From: Paraburkholderia sp. BL10I2N1
Lineage (GTDB): Bacteria > Pseudomonadota > Gammaproteobacteria > Burkholderiales > Burkholderiaceae
DNA length: 64,000 nucleotides
Direction: 5' to 3'
Assembly: GCF_004361815.1 (NCBI RefSeq)
Contig: NZ_SNWA01000001.1
Span: 1,736,001-1,800,000, forward strand
In this document: one piece after another, positions 17,817 to 27,543 of the stretch
Numbering within the stretch: position 1 is the stretch's first letter
How the letters are laid out: each line of letters starts with the position of its first letter
Notes under the pieces: model-generated
What the model was told of the DNA's origin: nothing
The model's input: only the letters and a program-made list of their open reading frames with translations
Database searches by the model: none
Translations under genes and position numbers: made by a program

Positions 17817-19568
17817 GTGTCGTTCACGCTGCATGGAATTCCCGTGTCACGCGGTATCGCCATCGGGCGGGCTTATCTGATCGCCCCGGCCGCACTCGAC
17901 GTGGACCACTATCTGATCGAACACGCCCAGATCGAGAGCGAGATCGAGCGCTTTCGTACGGCCCAGCAACTCGTGCATCTCGAACTGGACGCATTGCGCG
18001 CCGACCTCGCCGCCGACGCGCCCAGCGAAATGGGCGCCTTCATCAACGTGCACACCATGATCCTGAACGACGCGATGCTCGTCCAGGAAGCGATCGACCT
18101 TATCCGCACCCGCCGCTACAACGTCGAATGGGCGCTCACGGAGCAACTCGAGCGCCTGTCGCGCCATTTCGACGATATCGAAGACGAATACCTGCGCGAG
18201 CGCAAGGCCGACATCCAGCAGGTGGTCGAGCGGGTGCTGAAGGCACTTGCGGGCGCTTCGACTTCGACGCTGCCGGTTGGCGCACACGGCGCCTGCAGCG
18301 AGATGATCGTCGTCGCGCACGACATTGCGCCCGCCGACATGCTGCAGTTCAAGACGCAAACGTTCCAGGGCTTCGTCACGGATCTGGGCGGCCGCACGTC
18401 GCACACGGCGATCGTCGCGCGCAGCCTCGGCATTCCGGCCGCGGTCGGCGTGCAGCAGGCGAGTGCGCTGATCCGCCAGGACGACCTGATCATCGTCGAT
18501 GGCGACAACGGCATCGTGATCGTCGATCCGGCGCCGATCGTGCTCGAAGAGTATTCGTATCGTCAAAGCGAGAAGGCGCTTGAGCTGCGCAAGCTGCAGC
18601 GTCTCAAGTTTTCACCCACGCAAACCCTCTGCGGCACGAAGATCGAACTGTGCGCGAACATTGAATTGCCCGAAGACGCGCACAGCGCGCTGGAGGCAGG
18701 CGCGACGGGCGTTGGCCTGTTCCGCACGGAATTCCTGTTCATGAATCACAAGGACCATCTGCCGGAAGAAGAGGAGCAGTTCGAGGCCTACCGTCGTGCG
18801 GTCGAAGGGATGAACGGTCTGCCGGTGACGATCCGCACGATCGACGTCGGCGCCGACAAGCCACTGGATTCGGTCGGCAGTGGCGACGGCTATGAGGCGG
18901 CTGCGAACCCCGCACTGGGGCTGCGCGCGATCCGCTGGAGCCTCTCCGAGCCGCAGATGTTCCTCACGCAATTGCGCGCCATTCTGCGTGCGTCGGCATT
19001 CGGTTCGGTGAAGATCCTGATTCCGATGCTCGCTCATGCGCAGGAAATCGACCAGACGCTGGATCTGATCCGCGAAGCCAAGCGTCAGCTGGACGACGCA
19101 GGTCTCGCTTACGATCCGAACGTCCGCGTCGGCGCGATGATCGAGATTCCGGCTGCCGCGATTGCGCTGCCGCTGTTCCTGAAGCGTCTCGACTTCCTGT
19201 CGATCGGAACGAACGATCTGATCCAGTACACGCTTGCCATCGATCGCGCCGACAACTCCGTCGCGCACCTGTACGACCCACTGCACCCGGCCGTGCTTCA
19301 TCTGATCGCGTTGACACTGCGCGAGGCCAGGCGCGCGGGCGTGCCGGTCTCGGTGTGCGGTGAAATGGCGGGCGATCCGGCGCTTACGCGTCTTCTGCTC
19401 GGCATGGGTCTCACCGAGTTCTCGATGCACCCGAGCCAACTGCTGGTCGTGAAGCAGGAAATCCTCCGCTCGCACCTGAAGACGCTGGAAAAGCCGGTGG
19501 CCGACGTGCTGGCTTCGTTTGAGCCGGAAGAAGTGCAGGCGGCGCTGAAGCGCGTCGCGGCTGCTTAA
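17817..19568 (+). CDS. ptsI: PTS Enzyme I (phosphoenolpyruvate-protein phosphotransferase)
   Basis: EI takes phosphate from phosphoenolpyruvate and passes it to HPr in the cytoplasm. The 583-residue product has the N-terminal HPr-binding helical domain, the phospho-histidine His196 in LGGRTSHTAIVARS, and the PEP-binding barrel with GVGLFRTEFLFM, RTIDVGADK and the C-terminal DFLSIGTNDLIQYT. The GTG at 17817 is preferred over the GTG at 17811 because AGAGGAGG at 17804-17811 is then correctly spaced instead of overlapping the start codon. Its last four bases overlap the converging adenylyltransferase gene. This is the general EI; a second EI module is fused in NagF at 50.3 kb. Confidence 0.96.
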   Translation: MSFTLHGIPVSRGIAIGRAYLIAPAALDVDHYLIEHAQIESEIERFRTAQQLVHLELDALRADLAADAPSEMGAFINVHTMILNDAMLVQEAIDLIRTRRYNVEWALTEQLERLSRHFDDIEDEYLRERKADIQQVVERVLKALAGASTSTLPVGAHGACSEMIVVAHDIAPADMLQFKTQTFQGFVTDLGGRTSHTAIVARSLGIPAAVGVQQASALIRQDDLIIVDGDNGIVIVDPAPIVLEEYSYRQSEKALELRKLQRLKFSPTQTLCGTKIELCANIELPEDAHSALEAGATGVGLFRTEFLFMNHKDHLPEEEEQFEAYRRAVEGMNGLPVTIRTIDVGADKPLDSVGSGDGYEAAANPALGLRAIRWSLSEPQMFLTQLRAILRASAFGSVKILIPMLAHAQEIDQTLDLIREAKRQLDDAGLAYDPNVRVGAMIEIPAAAIALPLFLKRLDFLSIGTNDLIQYTLAIDRADNSVAHLYDPLHPAVLHLIALTLREARRAGVPVSVCGEMAGDPALTRLLLGMGLTEFSMHPSQLLVVKQEILRSHLKTLEKPVADVLASFEPEEVQAALKRVAAA

Positions 19569-20329
19569 GAGGTCTTGCGATGCGCCTCGCCGCAGACCGG
19601 GCAATCCGGCTGGCGTGCGATGCGCATCGTGTTCCATTCCATGCGCAGCGAATCGAGCATCATCAGCCGTCCGACGAGGGGTGTGCCGACGCCTGCAATC
19701 ACCCGCAGCGCCTCGCCGGCTTGCATGGCGCCGATGATGCCGACCGTCGGCGAGAAAACGCCCATCGTCGAACACGCGACTTCCTCGAACGGCTGATCTT
19801 CGGGGAACACGCACGCGTAGCAGGGCGACGCTTTGTCGCGAAAATCGAATGTGCTGATCTGCCCGTCGAAACGCAGTGCCGCCCCCGACACGAGCGGCAC
19901 GCGATGCGCGACGCACGCGCGATTGATCGCATGGCGGGTGGCGAAATTGTCGGTGCAATCGAGCACGACGGTTGCGTGCGGCACGTTCGCGTCGAGCCAT
20001 GCATCGTCGACCCGTTCGGCTACCGCGTTGACCTGCACGTCGGGATTCAGACGGGCGATGGCGTCGCGACCTGATTCAACCTTTTTACGGCCTACGGACG
20101 CGCTCACATGAAGGATCTGCCGTTGCAGATTGGTGAGATCGACCGTATCGGCATCAACGAGTGTCAGGCTGCCGACACCCGCTGCCGCCAGATACATCGC
20201 CGCCGGCGACCCGAGCCCTCCCGCGCCCACGACGATCGCGTGCGCATCGAGAAAACGCTGCTGCGCTTCGATGCCCAGTTCGTCGACAAGAATGTGGCGG
20301 GAATAGCGGAGGAGTTGATCGTCATTCAT
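19565..20329 (-). CDS. moeB: Molybdopterin-synthase / sulfur-carrier adenylyltransferase (MoeB/ThiF family)
   Basis: The enzyme activates a sulfur-carrier protein C-terminus (MoaD or ThiS) with ATP. The 254-residue product has the nucleotide motif VVGAGGLGSPAAMYL near 33, the Arg/Asn/Asp catalytic set in DADTVDLTNLQRQIL, DCTDNFATRHAIN, and two zinc CxxC pairs (SPCYACVFPE and CPVCGEAH). Length and motifs fit both MoeB and ThiF; without moaD or thiS next to it the choice is open, and the symbol is given by family only. The gene converges on ptsI with a 4-bp overlap and is followed upstream by ctpA on the same strand. Confidence 0.9.
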   Translation of the reverse strand: MNDDQLLRYSRHILVDELGIEAQQRFLDAHAIVVGAGGLGSPAAMYLAAAGVGSLTLVDADTVDLTNLQRQILHVSASVGRKKVESGRDAIARLNPDVQVNAVAERVDDAWLDANVPHATVVLDCTDNFATRHAINRACVAHRVPLVSGAALRFDGQISTFDFRDKASPCYACVFPEDQPFEEVACSTMGVFSPTVGIIGAMQAGEALRVIAGVGTPLVGRLMMLDSLRMEWNTMRIARQPDCPVCGEAHRKTS

Positions 20330-20465
20330 GGCGGAGCGCGTCGTTCTGTCGCGCGATGACAGGCGGGAGTGCCGCGTGTCGCGCGGGGTAGTAATCGTTA
20401 TTCTAGTCGCGCTAACGGAAATGCCTTCGCAGCGGGCGCCGCGAAGGCATGTGAGGCGTGAAACG

Positions 20466-22055
20466 TTACTTGGCCTGCGAAGCCGGGACGGGGGCTGATG
20501 CAGGCGCGGGGTCCGCTACCGGGTCAGAGGCGCCCGGCGTGACGGACAGCGCCGGCTTCACCGCGACAGGCGCCGAAGCCGATTGCGGCGGCTTGTTCTG
20601 CGCGAGACGGCGCTCGGTCAGCGACTTCGATTCCTGCACTGGCTTGCCCTCCAGCTTATTGAGGCCTTGCTGCAGCATGAAGTCGTCGGTCGAACCGAAC
20701 TCGACCGGCTTGCGATCGCGATCTTTCTGGCGTTGTTCCGGCGTCTTCTTGTCGTTCTGTTCTTCAAGCAGGCGCAACTGGTCCATGCGCTCCTGCTCGC
20801 GCTGTTCCTGTTCCTTCTTCTCGTTCGGATCCTGCGTGTTCGCGAGGTGGTTCGAATAGTCGACTTCGCGCGTCACAAGTGCGTCGTCCGGATCGCCTTC
20901 CGCGTATTGATCGACAGCGATATCCGGGCGGATGCCCTTGTTCTGGATCGAGCGCCCGCTCGGCGTGTAGTAGTACGCGGTGGTGAGGCGCAGCGCGGTG
21001 TCCGCCGTCATCGGACGCACCGTTTGCACCGAGCCCTTGCCGAACGTTGTTTTGCCGACAATCAGCGCGCGGTGCTGGTCTTGCAGCGCACCTGCAACAA
21101 TTTCCGACGCCGACGCGGAGTACGCGTTCGTCAGCACGATCATCGGCACGGTCTTGAAGATGGCCGGCAGGTTCTTCAACGGATCGCCGTCGAACGATGG
21201 CAGGCGGTAGTTATCGTAAGTGTCACGATAGGCCTGCTTCGAGTCCGGAATCTGGCCGTTGGTTGACACGACAATTGAATCCGGCGGCAGGAACGCGCCC
21301 GCGACGCCCACCGCGCTTTGCAGCAAACCGCCGCCATTGTTGCGCAGATCGAGGATGAGACCCTTCAGGTTCGGCTGCTGGCGGGCGATGTCCTGCAGTT
21401 TCGCGGACAGATCCGGCACGGTGCGTTCCTGGAAGCTCGTGATGCGGATGTACGCGTAGCCCGGCGCGACGATCTTCGCCTTCACGCTCTGAACCTTGAT
21501 GATCGCGCGCGTGACGGTGAGCGGGAACGTGCGGTCGTCCGTCTTGCGGAAGATCGTCAGCGTGACCTTCGTGCCCGGTTCGCCGCGCATCTGCTTGACG
21601 GCCTGGTCGAGCGTCATGCCGCGCACAGGCTTGTCGTTGATGCGTGTGATGAGGTCGCCCGGACGAATGCCAGCACGGAACGCCGGCGTGTCTTCGATCG
21701 GCGAAATCACCTTGATGAGCCCGTCTTCCGACGAGATTTCGATGCCAAGACCGGCGAAACGGCCCTTGGTCTGCTCCTGCAGTTCTTCGTAGTCGGTCTT
21801 GTCGAGATACGACGAGTGCGGATCGAGACTCGACACCATGCCCTTGATCGCGGCCGTGAGGAGCTTCTTGTCGTCGACCGGTTCGACGTACTCATGCTTG
21901 ATCTGCCCGAAAACTTCTGCAAAAAGCCGAAGCTGGTCAAGCGGCAGCGGCACAGTCGCAGTCTGCTGGGCCGAGGCAGAAAGTTGCAGTGTGGCAAAAA
22001 CGCCAGTAGCAAGGCCCGCGGCAATCAGGCCGATATTTTTCAGGTTCTTTCGCAT
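20466..22055 (-). CDS. ctpA: Carboxyl-terminal processing protease, S41 family
   Basis: This is a periplasmic serine protease with a PDZ domain. The 529-residue product has a signal peptide (first 29 residues ending ASAQQ), a helical cap, a PDZ domain near 95-165 (FRAGIRPGDLITRINDKPV), and the S41 core with catalytic Ser in NAYSASASEIVAG and Lys in VGKTTFGKGSVQT. The C-terminal 110 residues are charged, coiled-coil-like (EKKEQEQREQERMDQLRLLEEQ), then Ala/Pro/Val-rich, which is common in Burkholderiales. gpmA lies 285 bp upstream on the same strand. Likely substrates are cell-wall or outer-membrane proteins, by analogy. Confidence 0.93.
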   Translation of the reverse strand: MRKNLKNIGLIAAGLATGVFATLQLSASAQQTATVPLPLDQLRLFAEVFGQIKHEYVEPVDDKKLLTAAIKGMVSSLDPHSSYLDKTDYEELQEQTKGRFAGLGIEISSEDGLIKVISPIEDTPAFRAGIRPGDLITRINDKPVRGMTLDQAVKQMRGEPGTKVTLTIFRKTDDRTFPLTVTRAIIKVQSVKAKIVAPGYAYIRITSFQERTVPDLSAKLQDIARQQPNLKGLILDLRNNGGGLLQSAVGVAGAFLPPDSIVVSTNGQIPDSKQAYRDTYDNYRLPSFDGDPLKNLPAIFKTVPMIVLTNAYSASASEIVAGALQDQHRALIVGKTTFGKGSVQTVRPMTADTALRLTTAYYYTPSGRSIQNKGIRPDIAVDQYAEGDPDDALVTREVDYSNHLANTQDPNEKKEQEQREQERMDQLRLLEEQNDKKTPEQRQKDRDRKPVEFGSTDDFMLQQGLNKLEGKPVQESKSLTERRLAQNKPPQSASAPVAVKPALSVTPGASDPVADPAPASAPVPASQAK

Positions 22056-22261
22056 AGAGTCTATTGCGGTCGGAAGCGCGTGGCAGCGTCAAAGAGAAGG
22101 GACGGACAAGTATAACTGCACAGGCGCGCGCCAAGTGCGCGAGTGCAGGCTGCAGATGATCGGGGTTCGACAGCGGTCGGCCCCGCAGGTTCTGGCAACC
22201 ACGGCTTCGGTGTGGAAGTAATGTTCGGTAACAGGCACACGAGGTGTTCCTATCGAGGGAC

Positions 22262-22298
22262 GTCGCCCACTCCGGTGGCGCTTACCGGTGCGGGCGAC
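22262..22298. repeat. Inverted repeat after gpmA
   Basis: GTCGCCCAC at 22262-22270 pairs with GTGCGGGCGAC ending at 22298 with few mismatches, and CCGGT/ACCGG forms an inner stem. It lies 40 bp past the gpmA stop and may stop or stabilise that transcript; no T-run follows. The rest of 22056-22339 holds no gene that I can support. Confidence 0.5.
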
Positions 22299-22339
22299 AT
22301 CCGTCCTTTGCCTGTCGACGCAGGGTTTGGGGGCCGTGA

Positions 22340-23086
22340 TCAGCCCGCCTTGCCCTGTTTGGCGACGGCTGCCTGAGCGGCGGCGATGGCGTCAGCGTCG
22401 CCAAGGTAGTAGTGCTTGATGGGCTTCAGGTTCTCGTCGAGTTCGTAGACGAGCGGCACGCCGTTCGGGATGTTCAGCCCGACGATATCCGTATCGGAGA
22501 TGTCGTCGAGGTATTTGACCAGTGCGCGGATCGAGTTGCCGTGCGCAGCAATCAGTACCTTTTTGCCCGATTTCATGGCCGGTGCGATCGATTCGTTCCA
22601 GATCGGCAGCACGCGCGCGACCGTATCTTTCAGGCACTCGGTCAGCGGCAGCTGCTCGCGCGGGACCCTGGCGTAGCGCGGGTCATTGTAGGCGGTGCGC
22701 TTGTCGGACGGATCGAGTGCCGGAGGCGGGGTGTCGTAGCTGCGGCGCCAGACGAGGACCTGCTCGTCACCGTACTTCGCTGCCGTTTCGGCCTTGTTGA
22801 GTCCCGAAAGCGCGCCGTAGTGACGTTCATTCAGGCGCCACGAATGGACGACCGGCAGGTACATGAGGTCCATCTCGTCCTGCACGTGCCACAGCGTGCG
22901 GATCGCGCGCTTTAGCACCGAAGTGTAGGCGATGTCGAACGTGTAGCCCGACTCTTTCAGCAACTCGCCGGCCTGCCGGGCTTCGCGGTTGCCCTGTTCG
23001 GTGAGGTCGACATCGACCCAGCCGGTAAATCGGTTTTCCTTGTTCCACGTCGATTCGCCGTGGCGGATGAGAACGAGTTTGTACAT
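22340..23086 (-). CDS. gpmA: 2,3-bisphosphoglycerate-dependent phosphoglycerate mutase
   Basis: GpmA interconverts 3- and 2-phosphoglycerate in glycolysis and gluconeogenesis. The 248-residue product has the catalytic phospho-histidine in [18 protein letters not shown] at residue 9, [16 protein letters not shown], and the second catalytic histidine in [13 protein letters not shown]. Length is that of the dPGM family. The gene is divergent from the rhodanese-grxC-secB-gpsA run at 23.2 kb. No anomaly is seen. Confidence 0.97.
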   Translation of the reverse strand: MYKLVLIRHGESTWNKENRFTGWVDVDLTEQGNREARQAGELLKESGYTFDIAYTSVLKRAIRTLWHVQDEMDLMYLPVVHSWRLNERHYGALSGLNKAETAAKYGDEQVLVWRRSYDTPPPALDPSDKRTAYNDPRYARVPREQLPLTECLKDTVARVLPIWNESIAPAMKSGKKVLIAAHGNSIRALVKYLDDISDTDIVGLNIPNGVPLVYELDENLKPIKHYYLGDADAIAAAQAAVAKQGKAG

Positions 23087-23171
23087 GGTGCCGGTCGGTA
23101 GTTAGGAAGCGGTAAAGCGAGGACGGCTTCTGGGCCGCAGGGGACGCCGCCATCGCGTCAGAGGGTTATTT

Positions 23172-23177
23172 TATAAT
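23172..23177 (+). promoter_or_regulatory. -10 element for the rhodanese-grxC-secB run
   Basis: An exact TATAAT overlaps an in-frame ATG at 23176. RNA would start near 23184, so that ATG cannot be the start of the rhodanese gene. Confidence 0.55.
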
Positions 23178-23223
23178 GGGCGGATCGCCCTTTCCGATTT
23201 CTCCTTTTTTCGGCGGATTTTCC

Positions 23224-23649
23224 GTGAAGTTTTTCACTGATTACACAAACCTTGTACTCGTTGCGGTTGCCCTCATTTCCGGTGGGTTGCTCCTGTGGCC
23301 GGCGATCAGCCGCCGTGGCCGCGGCGGCCTTTCCGCTGCCGAGGCTACCCAACTGATCAACCGGCGCAATGCCGTGGTCATCGACCTTCGTCCGTCGGCG
23401 GACTTCGCCAATGGTCATCTTCCTTCGGCACGCCATATCGAGTTCGCAGAGTTGCAGGCGAAAGTCGGCCAACTCGTGAAAAACAAGAGCAATCCGGTGC
23501 TGCTGGTGTGCCAGACCGGCCAGCAGTCGCACAAGGCGGTGCGCATCGTACAGGATGCGGGCTATGCCGAAGTCCATGTGCTGCAAGGCGGCCTGAACGC
23601 CTGGCAGCAAGCCGGCATGCCGGTCGTGAAACAAGGAGTTGCGAAGTGA
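23224..23649 (+). CDS. Membrane-anchored rhodanese-like sulfurtransferase
   Basis: The 141-residue product has one N-terminal membrane helix (NLVLVAVALISGGLLLWPAI) and a single rhodanese domain with HLPSARHIEF and active-site Cys in LLVCQTGQQSHKA. The GTG at 23224 is chosen because a perfect -10 box overlaps the only earlier ATG. The gene overlaps grxC by four bases (GTGA), so translation is coupled. The order rhodanese-grxC-secB-gpsA is widely conserved in Beta- and Gammaproteobacteria (yibN-grxC-secB-gpsA). The physiological sulfur donor and acceptor are not known. Confidence 0.9.
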   Translation: MKFFTDYTNLVLVAVALISGGLLLWPAISRRGRGGLSAAEATQLINRRNAVVIDLRPSADFANGHLPSARHIEFAELQAKVGQLVKNKSNPVLLVCQTGQQSHKAVRIVQDAGYAEVHVLQGGLNAWQQAGMPVVKQGVAK

Positions 23650-23909
23650 ACAAAGTGATCATGTACAGCACGCAGGTGTGTCCGTATTGCCAGATGGCCG
23701 AACGTCTTTTAAAGTCGCGCGGCGTCGTGCACGTTGAGAAAGTACTCATCGACAAAGACCCGGCGCGCCGCGAAGAAATGATGACGCGCACCGGTCGGCG
23801 GACTGTGCCGCAGGTGTACATCGGCGACACGCACGTTGGCGGTTATGACGACCTGTCCGCGCTCGATCGCGCGGGCGGTCTGATGCCGCTGCTCGAGGCT
23901 GCTGCGTAA
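23646..23909 (+). CDS. grxC: Glutaredoxin 3
   Basis: GrxC is a small dithiol glutaredoxin that reduces disulfides with glutathione. The 87-residue product has the active site C12-P-Y-C15 and the glutathione-binding TVPQVYIG and GGYDDLSALD. The GTG start overlaps the rhodanese stop codon. It precedes secB by 127 bp. Glutathione itself is made by gshA and gshB at 14-16.6 kb. Confidence 0.95.
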   Translation: MNKVIMYSTQVCPYCQMAERLLKSRGVVHVEKVLIDKDPARREEMMTRTGRRTVPQVYIGDTHVGGYDDLSALDRAGGLMPLLEAAA

Positions 23910-24036
23910 CGAAAGTTTGCAAAGCTTCGCTGCAACCTCCGCGTCGTATCGGCGCTGCGCGCCGCACAGATCCGGCGGGCTGTTCCCCAGTGAATCAGAC
24001 CCGCCGTAACGAACTCATCCAGGAAACCACCCAATC

Positions 24037-24507
24037 ATGTCTGACGAGAATACCCAGCCGTTCTTCAATATCCAGCGCATCTATCTGAAGGACATGTCGC
24101 TCGAGCAGCCGAACTCGCCGGCCATTTTCCTGGAACAGGAAATGCCGTCGGTCGAAGTCGAAGTCGACGTGAAGGCCGAGCGCCTCGCGGAGAGCGTGTT
24201 TGAAGTCCTCGTCACCGGCACGGTCACCGCCAAGGTCTCGGATAAGGTCGCGTTCCTGATCGAAGCCAAGCAGGCCGGCATTTTCGATATCCGCAACATT
24301 CCGGTGGAACAGATCGATCCGCTCGTCGGCATTGCCTGCCCGACGATTCTGTTCCCGTACCTGCGCTCGAACATCGCCGACGCAATCACCCGCGCAGGTT
24401 TCCCGCCGATCCACCTCGCCGAAATCAACTTCCAGGCGCTGTACGAGCAGCGTCTCGCGCAGCTTGGCGGCCAGGACGGCGTGCCCAACGGCAACGCGAC
24501 CCACTAA
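24037..24507 (+). CDS. secB: Protein-export chaperone SecB
   Basis: SecB holds preproteins unfolded and passes them to SecA. The 156-residue product has the family length and the conserved stretches [32 protein letters not shown] and [15 protein letters not shown]. It forms tetramers in the cytoplasm. It sits in the conserved grxC-secB-gpsA order, with gpsA beginning 21 bp after the stop. Confidence 0.97.
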   Translation: MSDENTQPFFNIQRIYLKDMSLEQPNSPAIFLEQEMPSVEVEVDVKAERLAESVFEVLVTGTVTAKVSDKVAFLIEAKQAGIFDIRNIPVEQIDPLVGIACPTILFPYLRSNIADAITRAGFPPIHLAEINFQALYEQRLAQLGGQDGVPNGNATH

Positions 24508-24528
24508 CGGTCGCGCTCGGTGCCGGGT

Positions 24529-25527
24529 ATGAAGGTCGCCGTTCTCGGCGCTGGTGCATGGGGCACCGCTCTCGCAGGCCATCTGGCCAGGCGGCATGAG
24601 ACGGTGCTCTGGGCGCGCGACAGCGCGCTCGTCACCGAACTTTCCTCGACGCACGAAAACACCTGCTATCTGGCGGGCGTTGCGTTGCCGCGCGCGCTGC
24701 GCTACGAAGCGGACCTGGCAGCGGCGCTTGCGCACTGCGCGGCCGACGATGCGCTGTGCGTTGTCGCGACGCCGGTCGCAGGCCTGCGCGGGCTGCTTCG
24801 CGCAATGCGCGATGCGGGCAGCGTGCCGGCCCACTTCGTGTGGCTCTGCAAGGGCTTCGAGGCCGATACGCAGTTGTTGCCGCATCAGGTTGTCGCTGCT
24901 GAACTGGCGGAACACACGAGCTATGGCGTGCTGTCCGGACCGAGCTTCTCCCGCGAAGTCGGGCAAGGATTGCCGGTCGCGCTGACGGTCGCCAGCACGT
25001 CGGCCAAGTGTCGCGAACGGACTGTCGCTGCGTTCCATCACGGAGCGATGCGCATCTATACGGGCGACGACGTCGTCGGTGTGGAAACCGGTGGCGCGGT
25101 GAAGAACGTGCTTGCCATCGCGACCGGAATTTCGGATGGTCTCGGGCTGGGTCTCAATGCCCGTGCTGCATTGATTACGCGTGGGCTTGCTGAAATGTCG
25201 CGTCTTGGCGTGACGCTCGGCGGTCGCGCGGAAACGTTCACCGGCCTGACCGGTCTCGGCGATCTGATTCTCACCGCCACGGGCGACCTGTCGCGCAACC
25301 GGACCGTGGGCGTGCAACTCGCGACTGGCCGTTCGCTAGACGATATCCTCGGCGCCCTGGGGCACGTTGCTGAAGGCGTGCGCTGTGCGCAGGCAGTGCT
25401 TGGCATCGCGCGCGAGCATGCGATCGAGATGCCGATCACGCAGGCGGTTTGCGCCGTGCTGTTCGACGGCGTCGCTCCCCGCGATGCCGTCAGTGCGCTG
25501 CTGCGCCGCGATTCAAAAGCGGAGTAA
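24529..25527 (+). CDS. gpsA: Glycerol-3-phosphate dehydrogenase (NAD(P)+)
   Basis: GpsA reduces dihydroxyacetone phosphate to glycerol-3-phosphate for phospholipids. The 332-residue product starts with the nucleotide-binding [14 protein letters not shown] and shows [11 protein letters not shown], the catalytic lysine in [11 protein letters not shown], and [17 protein letters not shown]. The ATG at 24529 is preferred to the GTG at 24520 because it starts exactly at the conserved MKVAVLG strand. It is the last gene of the rhodanese-grxC-secB run. Confidence 0.95.
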   Translation: MKVAVLGAGAWGTALAGHLARRHETVLWARDSALVTELSSTHENTCYLAGVALPRALRYEADLAAALAHCAADDALCVVATPVAGLRGLLRAMRDAGSVPAHFVWLCKGFEADTQLLPHQVVAAELAEHTSYGVLSGPSFSREVGQGLPVALTVASTSAKCRERTVAAFHHGAMRIYTGDDVVGVETGGAVKNVLAIATGISDGLGLGLNARAALITRGLAEMSRLGVTLGGRAETFTGLTGLGDLILTATGDLSRNRTVGVQLATGRSLDDILGALGHVAEGVRCAQAVLGIAREHAIEMPITQAVCAVLFDGVAPRDAVSALLRRDSKAE

Positions 25528-25665
25528 TGGGCAACCCGGCGGTTCAGCGCCGGGCTGTTTCCGCCATCTGGCGCCGCGAACAGCGCTACGAATTCTTACC
25601 TGAACCGACGAAGCCTCCTGCTGTCCACCAGAATACGGCTGGCTGTACTGGACGCGGAGGTTTCC

Positions 25666-26214
25666 ATGCTCAAAATCGGACACTGCAGGCTCGAAGCGCG
25701 AGCCGTCGATATCACGACGCTCGCCGTCGACGCGATCGTCAATGCGGCAAACACGTCACTGCTAGGCGGGGGTGGCGTCGATGGAGCGATCCATCGGGCG
25801 GCGGGCTCAGGTCTGCTGCGAGAATGCGAGAAGCTAGGCGGATGCTCGACTGGCGACGCCAAAATTACCGGTGGCTACAACCTGCCGGCAAAACAGGTCA
25901 TTCATGCCGTGGGGCCCGTTTGGGGTGGCGGCAACCGTGGCGAGCAGGATCTGCTCGCGTCGTGCTACCAGCGGTCGCTGGAACTCGCGCAGCAATCGAA
26001 CTGCCGGAGCATCGCGTTTCCGGCGATCAGCTGCGGCATCTACCATTTTCCCGCGGACGAGGCGGTGCGCATTGCCGTTGGCGCCGTGATCGACACGTTG
26101 CACCGCACTCCGGCAATTGGGCAGGTGATCTTTGCCTGCTTCGACGAAGCGATGTTCCGGCGCTATGAAGACGAACTGGCGAGCCGTCAGGCACCGCCTT
26201 CGAAACCCGCCTGA
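25666..26214 (+). CDS. Macrodomain protein, O-acetyl-ADP-ribose deacetylase-like (YmdB type)
   Basis: The 182-residue product is a single macrodomain: [26 protein letters not shown] near residue 22 holds the Asn and Asp catalytic residues and the Gly-rich loop that binds ADP-ribose. [16 protein letters not shown] near 125 is the second ligand loop. Proteins of this type remove acetyl or ADP-ribose groups from metabolites or proteins in the cytoplasm. Its last 28 bases overlap trmL on the opposite strand, a tail-to-tail overlap. The biological substrate here is not known. Confidence 0.92.
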   Translation: MLKIGHCRLEARAVDITTLAVDAIVNAANTSLLGGGGVDGAIHRAAGSGLLRECEKLGGCSTGDAKITGGYNLPAKQVIHAVGPVWGGGNRGEQDLLASCYQRSLELAQQSNCRSIAFPAISCGIYHFPADEAVRIAVGAVIDTLHRTPAIGQVIFACFDEAMFRRYEDELASRQAPPSKPA

Positions 26215-26657
26215 CGCCAGGCTTCAAACACGACGACAGCTACCGTATTCGACAGATTCAGGCTCCGGTTGCCGGGTCGCATCGGCAGTCGCACGCGCTG
26301 TTCGCCGGCGAACCGGTTCAGTACCGCATCGGGCAGGCCGCGCGTCTCAGCGCCGAATACGAACCAGTCTCCCGGGAGAAACGCGTGATCATGAAAGCGT
26401 CCAGAACCGCGCGTCGTGAACGCGAACATGCGCGCGGGATCCGGCGCTTCAGCGGCGATCAAGGCATCCCAATCGGCATGCACATGCATTTGCGCGTACT
26501 CGTGATAGTCGAGTCCCGCGCGGCGCATTTTTGCATCGTCGAGCGGGAAACCGAGCGGTTCGATCAGGTGCAGCCGCGCACCGGTATTGGCGCACAGGCG
26601 GATCACATTGCCCGTGTTGGGCGGAATTTCGGGTTCGACGAGAACAACGTTGAACAT
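26187..26657 (-). CDS. trmL: tRNA (cytidine/uridine-34-2'-O)-methyltransferase TrmL
   Basis: TrmL methylates the wobble ribose of two tRNA-Leu species. The 156-residue SPOUT-fold product begins [17 protein letters not shown] and has the knot motifs [11 protein letters not shown] and [19 protein letters not shown], matching the family length. A 20-codon upstream extension in frame is rejected because the conserved protein starts at MFNVV. It lies 19 bp after comF on the same strand, so the two are probably co-transcribed. Confidence 0.95.
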   Translation of the reverse strand: MFNVVLVEPEIPPNTGNVIRLCANTGARLHLIEPLGFPLDDAKMRRAGLDYHEYAQMHVHADWDALIAAEAPDPARMFAFTTRGSGRFHDHAFLPGDWFVFGAETRGLPDAVLNRFAGEQRVRLPMRPGNRSLNLSNTVAVVVFEAWRQAGFEGGA

Positions 26658-26676
26658 GGTATGTACAGGTTGAATG

Positions 26677-27459
26677 CTAGTTTTTCGGCGTACGCAGCGC
26701 GACGAAGTTGGTGACACGCCGCGCGCCCGCCGCCTTCAGCGTACGCGCCAGCGCCTCGAGAGTGGCGCCGGACGTCATGACGTCATCGACGATCGCCACA
26801 TGCAGGCCGCGTACCGGTTTTGCAGCAGCAAACGCACGGCCCACGTTATCGCGTCGCGCGTCGAGGTCGAGCCGCGACTGCGGTGCCGTATCGATGACGC
26901 GCCGGATCAGCGTCGGATCGCTTCGCACGCCCAACGCGACTGCGATCGGCCTCGCTATTTCCCACGCCTGGTTGTAGCCGCGTTCAATCAGCCGCTGCCG
27001 AGCGAGAGGCACGGGCGCAACCACATCGGGCCGCTGCGCCGGTGGGAGTGCACTGTCCGCCTCACGCGCCAGACGTTCGCCGAATTCGCGCGCGAGCATC
27101 AGTCGCGCCCGGAATTTCAGGCCAAGCGCCAGCGCGTCGAGCGGCGCGCGATAGTCGGCGAGCGCGAGTGTCGCGTCAAAGGCGGGTGGCATCGAAATGC
27201 AGTCACCGCACCGATAGGGTCCGTTTTTTGCGCGCCGGAATCCGGAAAGGGGAATCGCGCAGACGGTGCATCTGAGCTGCGCTTCGTTCCAGTAAGCCGC
27301 ATCGCAAGCTTCACACAACCGGTTCTGCGACAAATTGCCGCAGAGCGCGCATTGAGGGGGCAGCGCGAACTGCACAGCGCGAAGCCATAGCGAGCGAAAG
27401 CGATCCGCGACGGGCACGGATTGTTGACCGGGTGATGAAGAAAAGGCCGGGAATGCCAT
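26677..27459 (-). CDS. comF: ComF-family phosphoribosyltransferase-like protein
   Basis: The 260-residue product has an N-terminal zinc region with two CxxC pairs (CALCGNLSQNRLCEAC and CTVCAIPL) and a PRTase fold ending in the PRPP loop VAIVDDVMTSGATLEA. ComF helps uptake of single-stranded DNA during natural transformation; comM at 9.8-11.3 kb is another such gene. Orthologues are found in non-competent species too, so competence is not proven. It is divergent from the BioC-like gene, 85 bp away. Confidence 0.92.
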   Translation of the reverse strand: MAFPAFSSSPGQQSVPVADRFRSLWLRAVQFALPPQCALCGNLSQNRLCEACDAAYWNEAQLRCTVCAIPLSGFRRAKNGPYRCGDCISMPPAFDATLALADYRAPLDALALGLKFRARLMLAREFGERLAREADSALPPAQRPDVVAPVPLARQRLIERGYNQAWEIARPIAVALGVRSDPTLIRRVIDTAPQSRLDLDARRDNVGRAFAAAKPVRGLHVAIVDDVMTSGATLEALARTLKAAGARRVTNFVALRTPKN

Positions 27460-27543
27460 GGCTGAAACGCCCGCGAAGGCCTCCTGCGCTGAACCGATAG
27501 GAGCGAGCGAGTATACTTCGCACTCTTCGCCAGTTCGACAGAC

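Noticed and set aside
23176..23223. Upstream ATG as the start of the rhodanese gene
   Set aside because: The ATG overlaps a perfect TATAAT, so it would lie before the transcription start. The GTG at 23224 begins the membrane-anchor region.
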